Origin: a virus
Length of the DNA: 43,077 nt
Virus record (IMG/VR): IMGVR_UViG_3300009155_000101
Coordinates: 1-43,077 of that record
Strand: one strand, 5' to 3'
Both the position numbers and the translations under genes were made by a program. Shown here in pieces: positions 6,388 to 13,985 of this stretch (the first letter of the stretch is position 1; each line of letters starts with the position of its first letter). The notes under the pieces are model-generated. The model was not told the DNA's origin. It made no database searches and saw only the letters and a program-made list of their open reading frames with translations.

Positions 6388-6389
6388 GA

Positions 6390-6423
6390 CCCAAAATGAA
6401 AGAGTGGGGTCTTTCGACCCCAC
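6390..6423 (-). terminator. Intrinsic terminator after the major capsid gene
   Basis: On the minus strand GTGGGGTC pairs with GACCCCAC (6404-6423) around a stable GAAA tetraloop, followed by TCTTTCATTTTG. It lies 32 bases after the gp23 stop codon and just before the next late promoter. Confidence 0.85.
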
Positions 6424-6455
6424 CCTTCTGTGTGTAACACTCTCTCTACTAGGTA

Positions 6456-7814
6456 TCAGAACAGGTTGGTGACCTTCACGATGCGGTAGTAGATGTTCTT
6501 GCGCGTAGCGTTCGACGAGTACGGATCGGAAACCGATGCGCCGTCCTTGATCGTAGCGAAAGGGTTGTTGACAAGACCGTAACGGGTCTTGAAGCCAATC
6601 TTCGGCTGGAACGAGTTCTCACCGACTGCGCGTACCATCTGTAGGGGGACATATGGGCAGTAGAACATGCCTGCGTCATATGCGCTGGAACCCTTATAGC
6701 CCGCCATGAAGAAGTCATACGAAGTGGTCATGGACGAGTACGGATCAATGTAGACGCGCAACTTGCCGTTCAGCACACCAGCGAAGGTGTTGCCTGTGTC
6801 ATCGACATTCAGGTTGGTGCTGAGGGCGGGAGCATAGTCCAGAACGCCAGCCATGCTCAGAGCCGAAGCAACATCCGAGGAGCAGACAATGAAGTTGCCC
6901 TTTCCACGGCGTGTTTCCTTGGCGATCTGATTGCACTCACGCTCAATCTGGAACAGCAGACCCTTGAACTTCTCAACGCTCCAACGACCGTTGGAGTCAA
7001 CATTGAGGTCGAAGACACCCTGTGTCTGAGTCGTGCCGCTCTTTGCACCCAACTTGGCGTTGTTGTAGATCACGCGAACGACTTCGCGGTTGATCTCAGC
7101 AAGGATTTCGCTGGACAGGATGTTGGCGAGTTCGGTCTCAGCGTCGAGGCCGTGGATCGCCTTGAGATCCTGAGCGAGTTCCATCGTGTACTCAGCCTTG
7201 AGGGCGCGGGTCTTTGCTTCGACCGTTGTCTTCTCGATGCTGAATGCCATCTGTGGGAACGGGTTGGCTGCGCTATCACCGAGTGCTTCACCCTTGTAGG
7301 TGGTGTAGCCAGGTGTACCAGCAACGCCTGCGGGAGTGCCGAGACCGCTGACTGGATCAACGCCAGCCTGCGAGAACGGATCGGTTGTGTCACCGAAGCC
7401 CTGAGCGGTCGAACCGCTGGAACCCGAGCCACCGAAAGCGGTATCGGCTTCCTGATAGAGGGCTTCCGATCCACCCTGATTGATGTAGCGCGAACGCATT
7501 GCGAAGATAAGCCCTGTCGGGCCGCTCATCGGCTGAACGCCGCAGATGTCATAGGCGATCAGGTTCGGCATTGCGCGACGAACGAGGCTGATCAGGATCG
7601 GATCCCAACGAGCAACATTGCCGCCGCCTTCTTGACCGACCGACTGTGCGCCGCTGAAGTTGGAGGGGGCTGCTTCCTTGAGGTACTGCTCCTGGTTTTC
7701 CAGTAGCATGGTTGTAACTACCTTACGGTAGTTGTCCTTGATTGCGGGTAGATCCGCATGCTCAAGGATGGGTTGCCACTTCTTCTGAAGGGCTTCTGAA
7801 ATGGTGAGTTCCAT
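6456..7814 (-). CDS. 23: Major capsid protein gp23
   Basis: The 452-residue product matches the T4 gp23 family in length and pattern: an N-terminal helical lead (about 1-65) that the prohead protease would remove, then the conserved ARWDPILISLVRRAMPNLIA region and QPMSGPTGLIFAMRSRY, and a C-terminal segment with IGFKTRYGLVNNPFA. It forms the hexamers of the HK97-type capsid shell. The ATG has AAGGAG ten bases upstream, inside a leader of about 35 bases behind two TAAATA motifs. The scaffold gene gp22 precedes it, as in T4. It lacks any sign of truncation, and a strong terminator follows. Confidence 0.95.
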   Translation of the reverse strand: MELTISEALQKKWQPILEHADLPAIKDNYRKVVTTMLLENQEQYLKEAAPSNFSGAQSVGQEGGGNVARWDPILISLVRRAMPNLIAYDICGVQPMSGPTGLIFAMRSRYINQGGSEALYQEADTAFGGSGSSGSTAQGFGDTTDPFSQAGVDPVSGLGTPAGVAGTPGYTTYKGEALGDSAANPFPQMAFSIEKTTVEAKTRALKAEYTMELAQDLKAIHGLDAETELANILSSEILAEINREVVRVIYNNAKLGAKSGTTQTQGVFDLNVDSNGRWSVEKFKGLLFQIERECNQIAKETRRGKGNFIVCSSDVASALSMAGVLDYAPALSTNLNVDDTGNTFAGVLNGKLRVYIDPYSSMTTSYDFFMAGYKGSSAYDAGMFYCPYVPLQMVRAVGENSFQPKIGFKTRYGLVNNPFATIKDGASVSDPYSSNATRKNIYYRIVKVTNLF

Positions 7815-7855
7815 TATGGATTCTCCTTATTGGTGTTGAAAGTGAAACTAACGGA

Positions 7856-7861
7856 TATTTA
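7856..7861 (-). promoter_or_regulatory. Putative late promoter core for gp23 (CTAAATAT)
   Basis: ACGCTAAATATCCG lies 41 bases before the gp23 ATG, leaving a leader with an AAGGAG site. This is the proximal of two copies. Confidence 0.65.
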
Positions 7862-7871
7862 GCGTTGTTGC

Positions 7872-7877
7872 TATTTA
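7872..7877 (-). promoter_or_regulatory. Second putative late promoter core before gp23 (GTAAATAG)
   Basis: AGGTAAATAGC lies 16 bases upstream of the proximal copy and contains the TAA stop codon of gp22. The flanks fit the consensus less well than the proximal copy. Confidence 0.35.
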
Positions 7878-8969
7878 CCTTTTGGAAATGCGGCTGAGTG
7901 TGTTGGCGTATGCCTTCATCGACTCGCTGAGATTTTCAATCTGACCGCCGATTGAGGTCTCATCAATGGTCTCTTCAGCAGTAGCAGCAATTTCCTCGGT
8001 GAGGACAGGTTTGCTCTTTCCGCTGAAGTACGACTCCTTGATGATCTCCAACTTGCTGCGGACATCTGTCTCCTCGCCATCAAGGGTAACCCCTTCAGCG
8101 AGAGTGCGGAAACGCTCCTTCTGAGTGACTGTCAGGTCAGAAGCCATCTCATCGAGAATTTGCTCCCGACGATAGTCCTTGACCTCTTCAGCCAACTTGA
8201 CATTCTTCATGATCTCCTCGTCAAGACGAGCCTTCAACTGCTCGGCAGTCTCTGCCATCTTGTCAGCCAAGTCAACCTTGGCTTCGGGAACCATGATGTC
8301 ATGCTCAACGAACAGGCTGCGTAGACCGCTCATGAACTCTTCAGCGACCTCGGTGCGGATGCCCTTCTCGACAGCGAGACGGTTCTCACTCAGCCACTCT
8401 TCGATGACATAAGAGAGATACGAGTCCAACTGCTCGGTGAGGGCAGTCTTGCTCTCTTCGATGCTTGTGGTGAGACGGTTGCTGTACTCCTCTTCCAACT
8501 CAGCACGGATCTCTTCAACGCGCTCATTGAGAGCAGCCTCAAAGATGGTCGATGCCTTGGTCTTGAAGTTCTCGCTCAGTTCTTCGCCATCGAACATGGC
8601 AGTCATGTGGACATCGATGTCCTCACGCATAGCCTTCTTCGCCTTGACGCTGGCGGTCAACTTAGCCTTAGAGTCGCCGTTGGCGGCACCAACATCGACG
8701 GGGCCTGGAATGGATGCACCCTTGCCTGTGCCATCCTTGTAGAGTCCAGCGAACTTGCCGCTGCCTGCACCCGCCTTGGATGCATTGGCGACCTTGCTGG
8801 TCTCCTCTTCTTCCTCTTCCTCTGCCATGCCCTTCTTGGAAGCAAGATTCTTCATCTGCTTGTTCTTTGCGCTATTCGCATCGTCTTCGGTGAGGGAATC
8901 GGTTTCCTCTGCGGTGACCTCTTCCTCATCGAGGATGACTTCTTCGATTTCCTCGTTCTGATAATCCAT
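7875..8969 (-). CDS. 22: Prohead core scaffolding protein gp22
   Basis: The 364-residue product is acidic and almost wholly alpha-helical with long coiled-coil stretches (about 120-280), as expected for the T4-type scaffold that fills the prohead and is later cut up by gp21. Position between the protease and gp23 genes supports this. The N-terminal 60 residues are extremely Glu-rich. Residues 75-92 carry a Gly-rich motif GLYKDGTGKGASIP that recurs in another core protein in this window. The ATG has AAGGAG upstream behind a TAAATA motif; the stop codon lies inside another TAAATA. Confidence 0.85.
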   Translation of the reverse strand: MDYQNEEIEEVILDEEEVTAEETDSLTEDDANSAKNKQMKNLASKKGMAEEEEEEETSKVANASKAGAGSGKFAGLYKDGTGKGASIPGPVDVGAANGDSKAKLTASVKAKKAMREDIDVHMTAMFDGEELSENFKTKASTIFEAALNERVEEIRAELEEEYSNRLTTSIEESKTALTEQLDSYLSYVIEEWLSENRLAVEKGIRTEVAEEFMSGLRSLFVEHDIMVPEAKVDLADKMAETAEQLKARLDEEIMKNVKLAEEVKDYRREQILDEMASDLTVTQKERFRTLAEGVTLDGEETDVRSKLEIIKESYFSGKSKPVLTEEIAATAEETIDETSIGGQIENLSESMKAYANTLSRISKR

Positions 8970-8990
8970 GGGGTTCTCCTTGGTATTGGT

Positions 8991-8996
8991 TATTTA
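8991..8996 (-). promoter_or_regulatory. Putative late promoter core for gp22 (ATAAATAA)
   Basis: TGCATAAATAACC lies 21 bases before the gp22 ATG, in the short gap after the protease gene, followed by an AAGGAG site. Confidence 0.6.
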
Positions 8997-9015
8997 TGCA
9001 CCTGTAACATTAGGC

Positions 9016-9660
9016 TTACAACTTATCGATGAATCGCTTGAATGCGTTCACCATCTGCTCCTCCAACTTCCGAGAGGAAGCCTTGCGGATGGACTGCTTG
9101 ATTTCATCAATTTCTTTTGCGACGAGCAGCCCGTTTTCAAAGATCCATTCACGACCTTCCATCACGCCCCGCACAAATGCCTCGGGAGCGGAGGGATCAG
9201 CGACAATGTCTGCTGCTGTGGAAATACGGAAATCGTCCTTCACATAGTTCGCGCCATTCTTCTCTTCAAGTGAGCCTACGCCACGGGACGAGACACCCAA
9301 CTTGGCACCCTCGTCCATAAGATTCTTTACGATCTTGCCATATGGGGTATCCATGATTTTGGCTTTGCCGTAGAAGTTCTTGCCATCAGGAGCGAGTTCC
9401 GAGATCATGTGCGAGACGCGCTCTAGGTTGATGGTCGGCCCTTCGGGGTGACCCAACTCACCGAACGCTCTCTTTTGCTCAACGAACTCTTTGCGGTACT
9501 GTTCGACCTTGTCCTTGAGCATCTTGAACTCATAGACACGACCGTTACGGTTCTTGATGTCGCCCTGTAGGAAGGTGCCTTCGATGAAATATGACTTCTG
9601 ACCGTTCTTTTCCTCGGTCAGGATCTCGATGCTCTCGTTGACTTCGCAGATGAGTTTCAT
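9016..9660 (-). CDS. 21: Prohead maturation protease gp21
   Basis: The 214-residue product fits the T4 gp21 / herpesvirus-type serine protease fold. It has GELGHP with the catalytic His71, and GVSSRG with Ser124 or Ser125 as nucleophile, in the expected order and spacing. It cleaves scaffold and capsid proteins after assembly. AAAGGAG lies at a good distance before the ATG. There is no late motif in front, so it is probably expressed as part of the portal-to-protease unit. The C-terminus is a charged helix. Confidence 0.93.
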   Translation of the reverse strand: MKLICEVNESIEILTEEKNGQKSYFIEGTFLQGDIKNRNGRVYEFKMLKDKVEQYRKEFVEQKRAFGELGHPEGPTINLERVSHMISELAPDGKNFYGKAKIMDTPYGKIVKNLMDEGAKLGVSSRGVGSLEEKNGANYVKDDFRISTAADIVADPSAPEAFVRGVMEGREWIFENGLLVAKEIDEIKQSIRKASSRKLEEQMVNAFKRFIDKL

Positions 9661-9672
9661 CCGAATGCTCCT

Positions 9673-10152
9673 TTAGATGGTGAATTCCACAAACATGCAG
9701 CCATATCCATAAAGACCAGAATTGTTTGCCGCCTGATTATCTAGGGTTACGGTTACTTTTCCGTCTGACAATACCTGTGGGATCGAATATTTGGGATATG
9801 CATGCTCATCATTACCAACTGGGGTGCGAACCATGAGCATGAGGTTGCTCTTATCTGCCGAGTTCGTATGGATTGCAGTTCCACCCGATGCAATCGACCA
9901 ACAGGTATAGTTCGCTGCGCCCGCAGCAACACCACCCGATGACACCCATATGGCACCAAGTTTTGCGGTTCCTGCCGTAATGCCGCTACTTCCCGACAAA
10001 TCGCCAAATGCGGAGGCTGTCACCCCGATGGTGATTGGCAAATACCCCGTGATGGCATCTCCCGATACACCGCCTGCGCTGATCAGAAAAACCGAACGGT
10101 TGTTCTTACGCACAATATTGTTTACGGAGATGTACTGAAATACGCCTGCCAT
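9673..10152 (-). CDS. Hypothetical structural protein, between portal and protease genes
   Basis: This 159-residue protein is rich in Gly, Ala, Ser, Thr and Val and poor in charged residues, with many predicted beta strands, which fits a virion surface or decoration protein. It ends with aromatic and hydrophobic strands (CMFVEFTI). No ribosome binding site is obvious. It starts nine bases after the stop of the next upstream gene and probably relies on coupling. T4 has no equivalent at this spot. A capsid decoration role is inferred from its place among head genes; family not recognised. Confidence 0.55.
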   Translation of the reverse strand: MAGVFQYISVNNIVRKNNRSVFLISAGGVSGDAITGYLPITIGVTASAFGDLSGSSGITAGTAKLGAIWVSSGGVAAGAANYTCWSIASGGTAIHTNSADKSNLMLMVRTPVGNDEHAYPKYSIPQVLSDGKVTVTLDNQAANNSGLYGYGCMFVEFTI

Positions 10153-10161
10153 TTGTTCAGT

Positions 10162-10563
10162 TCAAAGTACGAATTCAAGAATGATCGTTCCCGTTACCGT
10201 CGATGGAGTGATGGTGATATTTCCTGTCGGAGTGGTTGCGGTATTGGGAATGGTGAATCGTTCAAAAATGAAATCGATGTTTCCTGCCGCACCAGAATCG
10301 AACGCAGTCGCTCCAGGGGTTCCTTCGTATGTCAGCAAATATCGTGCGTTACATGAAGATCTGATGGATGCGATCTTTGCCGTATTTGCCGTGATGCCTG
10401 TGGTCATCTGGTAGAACACATCATTCACACCACCAGCGGTTGCACCATTTGCAAATGCGCTACCCGTGATACTAGATGTGATAGCCGTAGTGTGTGCTGA
10501 CAATTGCCACTTCTTCACCAACCGCTTCTGCGTGTTGACTAGTGTCTGCTCTGTGTAAGACAT
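10162..10563 (-). CDS. Hypothetical structural protein, between portal and protease genes
   Basis: The 133-residue product has a polar helical N-terminus (about 1-22) and a Thr/Ala/Gly-rich beta-type remainder ending in FVL. The end (TITPSTVTGTIILEFVL) resembles the end of the neighbouring 159-residue protein (VEFTI) in character, so the two may be distant relatives or partners. An AAAGGAG lies about 13 bases upstream, and the start overlaps the previous stop as TAATG. Likely a minor head protein; no known family recognised. Confidence 0.55.
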   Translation of the reverse strand: MSYTEQTLVNTQKRLVKKWQLSAHTTAITSSITGSAFANGATAGGVNDVFYQMTTGITANTAKIASIRSSCNARYLLTYEGTPGATAFDSGAAGNIDFIFERFTIPNTATTPTGNITITPSTVTGTIILEFVL

Positions 10564-11006
10564 TAGACGATCTCTCCTTTGTCGTTTGCCCGTGCGAAAT
10601 TGACTGCCTGTTCGTAGCCCTGCTTGCTTTCGACAGCAAAGACGAGGAAGGCAGTCTGTTTTGCTTCGCTCAGGGTGTCATGCATCAAAGCGAGTGCCCG
10701 CGCATGTCTTGGGTTGATTGGCTGAAGATCGCCGTTCATCATTCGGAACTCCACCGTGCTTTCGCTTGTGATGGATTCGGTAATTGCCTTGAGAAGACGA
10801 TTCGCCCCATTGATGCACATGATCTCTTCCTTGATCTCGTCCACCATGTTTTTGGCGAAAGCCATTGCAAGGGTATCGTTGGATGTGATCACAACGGAAC
10901 CGCCATCAATCACAGCGACATCCGCTCTTCCTTCAAGGACAGATAGGTTGGTTGCGAATTCACTCGCAGCCTTGTCGCTCTTGAACTTGATGGTGATCTT
11001 GCCCAT
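10563..11006 (-). CDS. Hypothetical protein in the prohead core cluster
   Basis: I place the start at the ATG at 11006, which overlaps the upstream stop as TAATG and has GGAAGGG just before it, rather than at a TTG twelve bases further out. The 147-residue product looks alpha/beta: a strand-rich N-terminal 45 residues, then helices around 50-65 and 98-145. No domain is recognised. Its place between portal and protease is where T4 carries small core genes (67, 68), so a prohead assembly role is possible. Confidence 0.55.
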   Translation of the reverse strand: MGKITIKFKSDKAASEFATNLSVLEGRADVAVIDGGSVVITSNDTLAMAFAKNMVDEIKEEIMCINGANRLLKAITESITSESTVEFRMMNGDLQPINPRHARALALMHDTLSEAKQTAFLVFAVESKQGYEQAVNFARANDKGEIV

Positions 11007-11734
11007 TAGCCCTTCCAATTCGCCTTGACATAGGAGAAGAATTCCTTCTTCTTGGAATCGTCCATCTTGGCAGGGGAAGATGCCCCGAATTTCTTGAGAG
11101 CCTTGTCAAAGAAAGCACGGTATTCCTTCTGCTTCTTCGACAGTTCCTCTTCATCTAGCATCTTGCCATGTGGTGGCAGGATGTCGTGATCCTCTGCCTT
11201 GTAGTTCTTCTTGACATAGTTGAACAGTTCCTTCTTCTTGGCATCGTCCAAGTCGGCGGGCGAGTCAGCCCCGAACTTCTTGAGTGCCTTGTTGAAGAAA
11301 GCGCGGTACTTCTTCTGCGCGGGCGATAGGTCTCCCTCGCTCATTGCGAACTTGTCCTTGATCAGGATTGCACCCGCTTCGACAACAGGCTCTGCTGCCT
11401 CGTCAACGGATTCCTTGACATTACCCATCAGCGTCTTCTTCTTTGCCTCGCGCAACTTCTTGTACATCTCCACGCGCTGCATGGCTTCGCGGAAACCACG
11501 GGTGCGACCGTCGATCTCGACGCTGTATCTCTGACGATTCTCCTTGTTGAAGTCGATTGGCTCGGGCACCGATGCACCCTTGCCGCTGCCATCATCGTAG
11601 AGACCATTCCATTTGTTGCCCTTTGTCTTTGCTTCACGCATCTGACGGGCTACGGACAGTCTTTCGACTGTGCGGTGGTACTCTCCCTTGCGGGCATCGA
11701 CATCTACCTTCTCGTTGAGATTCTCGTCTGACAT
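11006..11734 (-). CDS. Prohead-cluster protein with tandem KFG-SPA repeats and scaffold-shared motif
   Basis: The 242-residue product has two parts. Residues 44-61 carry GLYDDGSGKGASVP, nearly the same as residues 75-92 of gp22. The C-terminal half has two copies (about 136-179 and 198-241) of a helical unit with FF(N/D)KALKKFGA.SPA followed by a KKKE(L/F)F.YVK.N helix. I have the impression that this unit recurs in proteins of marine T4-like phages, but I cannot verify that here. No enzymatic motif is seen. AGAGAGGA precedes the ATG. The place between portal and protease suggests a prohead core or capsid assembly protein. Confidence 0.65.
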   Translation of the reverse strand: MSDENLNEKVDVDARKGEYHRTVERLSVARQMREAKTKGNKWNGLYDDGSGKGASVPEPIDFNKENRQRYSVEIDGRTRGFREAMQRVEMYKKLREAKKKTLMGNVKESVDEAAEPVVEAGAILIKDKFAMSEGDLSPAQKKYRAFFNKALKKFGADSPADLDDAKKKELFNYVKKNYKAEDHDILPPHGKMLDEEELSKKQKEYRAFFDKALKKFGASSPAKMDDSKKKEFFSYVKANWKG

Positions 11735-11745
11735 GGATTCCTCTC

Positions 11746-12447
11746 TTACTTTCCACCGAATGACGGCTTCTTTTTCTTTGGATCGACGGGTGGCTTGCCA
11801 CCCTCCAATTCTTTCTTCTTGAGATCGGCATCCGCGACCTCGTTTGGCTTACCCGCATCGACAGGCGCAGCGACCTGTGCAACACCAGCATTCTTGTCCT
11901 TGTTGATCTGCGCGGTCATGTTCGCAGCCAACTGCGGATCCTTCTTGACATCCTTCACCATACCGTCAAGATATTCCTTGGTTGCCTTCATTGCTGCCTT
12001 CGGGCCTGGGAAGAACTCCCAACGCCGACCGTTGATATAGACACGGACAGGCTTACCAAATCCCGTACCCAACTGCTTGATGATGATGTCCTGACCCTTG
12101 TACTTCTGCGAGGAGTGGTAAAACTCCTTTTCAAAGTTGGGGTCAAGTGACATGTCATCCTTGGCAGATCCTGCTGCCGTAGGAACGATCTTGAGATCAC
12201 CAGCCTTCATGGGTGTGGTGACGGGGGGTGCAGATGGTGCGCCAGGCAGATTCTCGGGAAGAGGCTGTGGATCTTCCTTCACACCCGTGACGATCTGACC
12301 AGAGAGAGCCTTCTTCAGTTCCTCTATCTTGCTGTGAATACGAGAGGCCAACTCTTTCTGAATGAGGCTCTTGAACTTCGGAGCCTCCTTTCGAATGAGG
12401 GTCTCAATGACCGACTTGAGGAGTTTGTCTGTTTCGCTCTCTTCCAT
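11746..12447 (-). CDS. Hypothetical protein in the prohead core cluster
   Basis: The 233-residue product has a helical N-terminus (about 1-50), a Pro-rich linker (55-80), a small beta-rich domain (about 108-150, with YINGRRWEFFPG), and a Lys/Pro-rich C-terminal tail after about 190. The linker-domain-tail layout suggests a flexible scaffold-associated protein. It follows the portal gene directly (9-base gap) with AGAGGGG before the ATG. The position matches that of T4 gp67, but it is much longer, and I see no convincing similarity. Confidence 0.55.
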   Translation of the reverse strand: MEESETDKLLKSVIETLIRKEAPKFKSLIQKELASRIHSKIEELKKALSGQIVTGVKEDPQPLPENLPGAPSAPPVTTPMKAGDLKIVPTAAGSAKDDMSLDPNFEKEFYHSSQKYKGQDIIIKQLGTGFGKPVRVYINGRRWEFFPGPKAAMKATKEYLDGMVKDVKKDPQLAANMTAQINKDKNAGVAQVAAPVDAGKPNEVADADLKKKELEGGKPPVDPKKKKPSFGGK

Positions 12448-12456
12448 GTGCCCCTC

Positions 12457-13959
12457 TTATACGAGACCGAACTGCGTGTTGTCGGGTTCGATCTTGCCTT
12501 GATTGCGTTCACGCTCAATCTCCCGATCCATCTGCTTGATCTCGGCTTCATTGAAGCCAAGCACATTTTTGCGTACCCATTCGTGAGAATAGTACTTACC
12601 TATGTATGGTTTAATATTCCCCAACTCTTCGATTTGCTGCCGCCGAACCTCGGCGTTCTTGAGTTCCGTGAACAGGTTGTCCTTGAGGAAGTCGAAGTAA
12701 ATCGCCTCCTTCATCTCGTTCCACTCCTCAGAAGTGATGACCTTCTTGAGGATCAACTGCTTCTTGAGGACATCGAAGAAGAACTCGCAGAACTTGGTGC
12801 GAAGCCTGTGGATGTATTTGGTGAATCGCACTTCGTCGCGGGTGATCTCGGTTGAGCGACCAAGCATGAACTGCTTGTCTTGCTCCAAGCGGCTCACGGG
12901 GACAGACAGGGCACGATACAGTTTCTTTTGGAAATACACGACATCCGTCAGTTCTCCAAGATTCTGACCACCCTGCAAGGTGGTGATCTCGGTACCACGG
13001 CTACCTTCACGGCGGGGGAGCCAATAGTCCTCAAGCATGCTCATGAACTTCTTGTCATCGCGTACCTCACCCGTGCCTGCGTCATAGACGAGACGATTGC
13101 GGTAGCGGTTCATGAGATCCTTGACATACTGCTCTGCCTTGTTCTTCGGGAGGTTACCAACATCGATGTAGAAGATGCGGCGTTCAGGCGCACGGCTCAT
13201 GCGATAGATGACGATGGCATCCTCAAGCATGCGAAGTTGGTTCAGGGGCTTGATTGCCTTGTGCAGGAAGCCGACCGTTCTCTTGTAGCGGCTGTCCATG
13301 AGACCCGACGAGCAGAATGCGATTGCATCCTCGCTAATCTTGATACCCGATGGGTTGCCTCCTGCACGGGGATTGTCCTTGTTGTACAGGTAGAAATCGC
13401 GGTACCCCGTGATGATCTTGGTACCGTTCTTCATCGTTTCCTTGGTGTACTCACGGATCTTCTGAATGTTCATCGGATCGACATAGCGCAGTTCAAGGAG
13501 ACCCTTCTGCGGGTTCTCTTCATCGATGATCAGGTGGAAGAATATCTTGCCATCGACATACCAACGGCGGAAGATCTCCGTGCCCTTGGTCTCAAACTGC
13601 ATGACACGAAGGATATTGCGGAACTCTTCGTGAATGCGCTCCTTAACATTGTCGCTTGCCTTCAGGCGGTCAAGGACAATCTTCACGGGTGACTTCTTCT
13701 CACCCACGACGATGGCTTCGTTTATCACATCATCGACTGCTACCTCGACAACGGGATCCTGTGCCATCTCGCGGTACTTCATGGTCAGTTCGAAATCGTT
13801 GCGGACGGTGCCGTCAAGATCGACATACTGACCATAGAAGCCACCCGCTTCAACAGGAATGGCTCCGTCATCGAATGTCGGAACGACAAACGACTTGAGA
13901 GCCTTTTCCTGCTGCTTCTCTTTCTTAGAACGCTCTAGGCGAAATCCGAAAAGTTCCAT
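12457..13959 (-). CDS. 20: Portal vertex protein gp20
   Basis: The 500-residue product is a T4-type portal protein, close to the usual length (T4 about 524). Recognisable features are the N-terminal helix-rich part with DPVVEVAVDDVINEAIV (about 70-86), the RRWYVDGKIFFHLIID strand region (about 130-145), the PERRIFYIDVGNLPKNKAEQY stretch near 258, and the DEVRF..YIHRLR helix (about 370-385) of the clip and stem. It forms the dodecameric ring that nucleates the prohead and through which gp17 moves DNA. A TGAGGAA precedes the ATG. No late motif is found in the 26-base gap after gp19. Confidence 0.95.
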   Translation of the reverse strand: MELFGFRLERSKKEKQQEKALKSFVVPTFDDGAIPVEAGGFYGQYVDLDGTVRNDFELTMKYREMAQDPVVEVAVDDVINEAIVVGEKKSPVKIVLDRLKASDNVKERIHEEFRNILRVMQFETKGTEIFRRWYVDGKIFFHLIIDEENPQKGLLELRYVDPMNIQKIREYTKETMKNGTKIITGYRDFYLYNKDNPRAGGNPSGIKISEDAIAFCSSGLMDSRYKRTVGFLHKAIKPLNQLRMLEDAIVIYRMSRAPERRIFYIDVGNLPKNKAEQYVKDLMNRYRNRLVYDAGTGEVRDDKKFMSMLEDYWLPRREGSRGTEITTLQGGQNLGELTDVVYFQKKLYRALSVPVSRLEQDKQFMLGRSTEITRDEVRFTKYIHRLRTKFCEFFFDVLKKQLILKKVITSEEWNEMKEAIYFDFLKDNLFTELKNAEVRRQQIEELGNIKPYIGKYYSHEWVRKNVLGFNEAEIKQMDREIERERNQGKIEPDNTQFGLV

Positions 13960-13985
13960 TATGTAGATTCCTCATGACCTTTCAA

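Noticed and set aside
11007-11018. Upstream TTG start for the 147-codon core gene
   Set aside because: The ATG at 11006 gives the TAATG stop-start overlap seen at other junctions, and has a ribosome binding site.
12880-13692. A 270-codon rightward open frame opposite the portal gene
   Set aside because: Antisense to gp20, with no initiation signals; codon bias of the portal gene explains the lack of stops.
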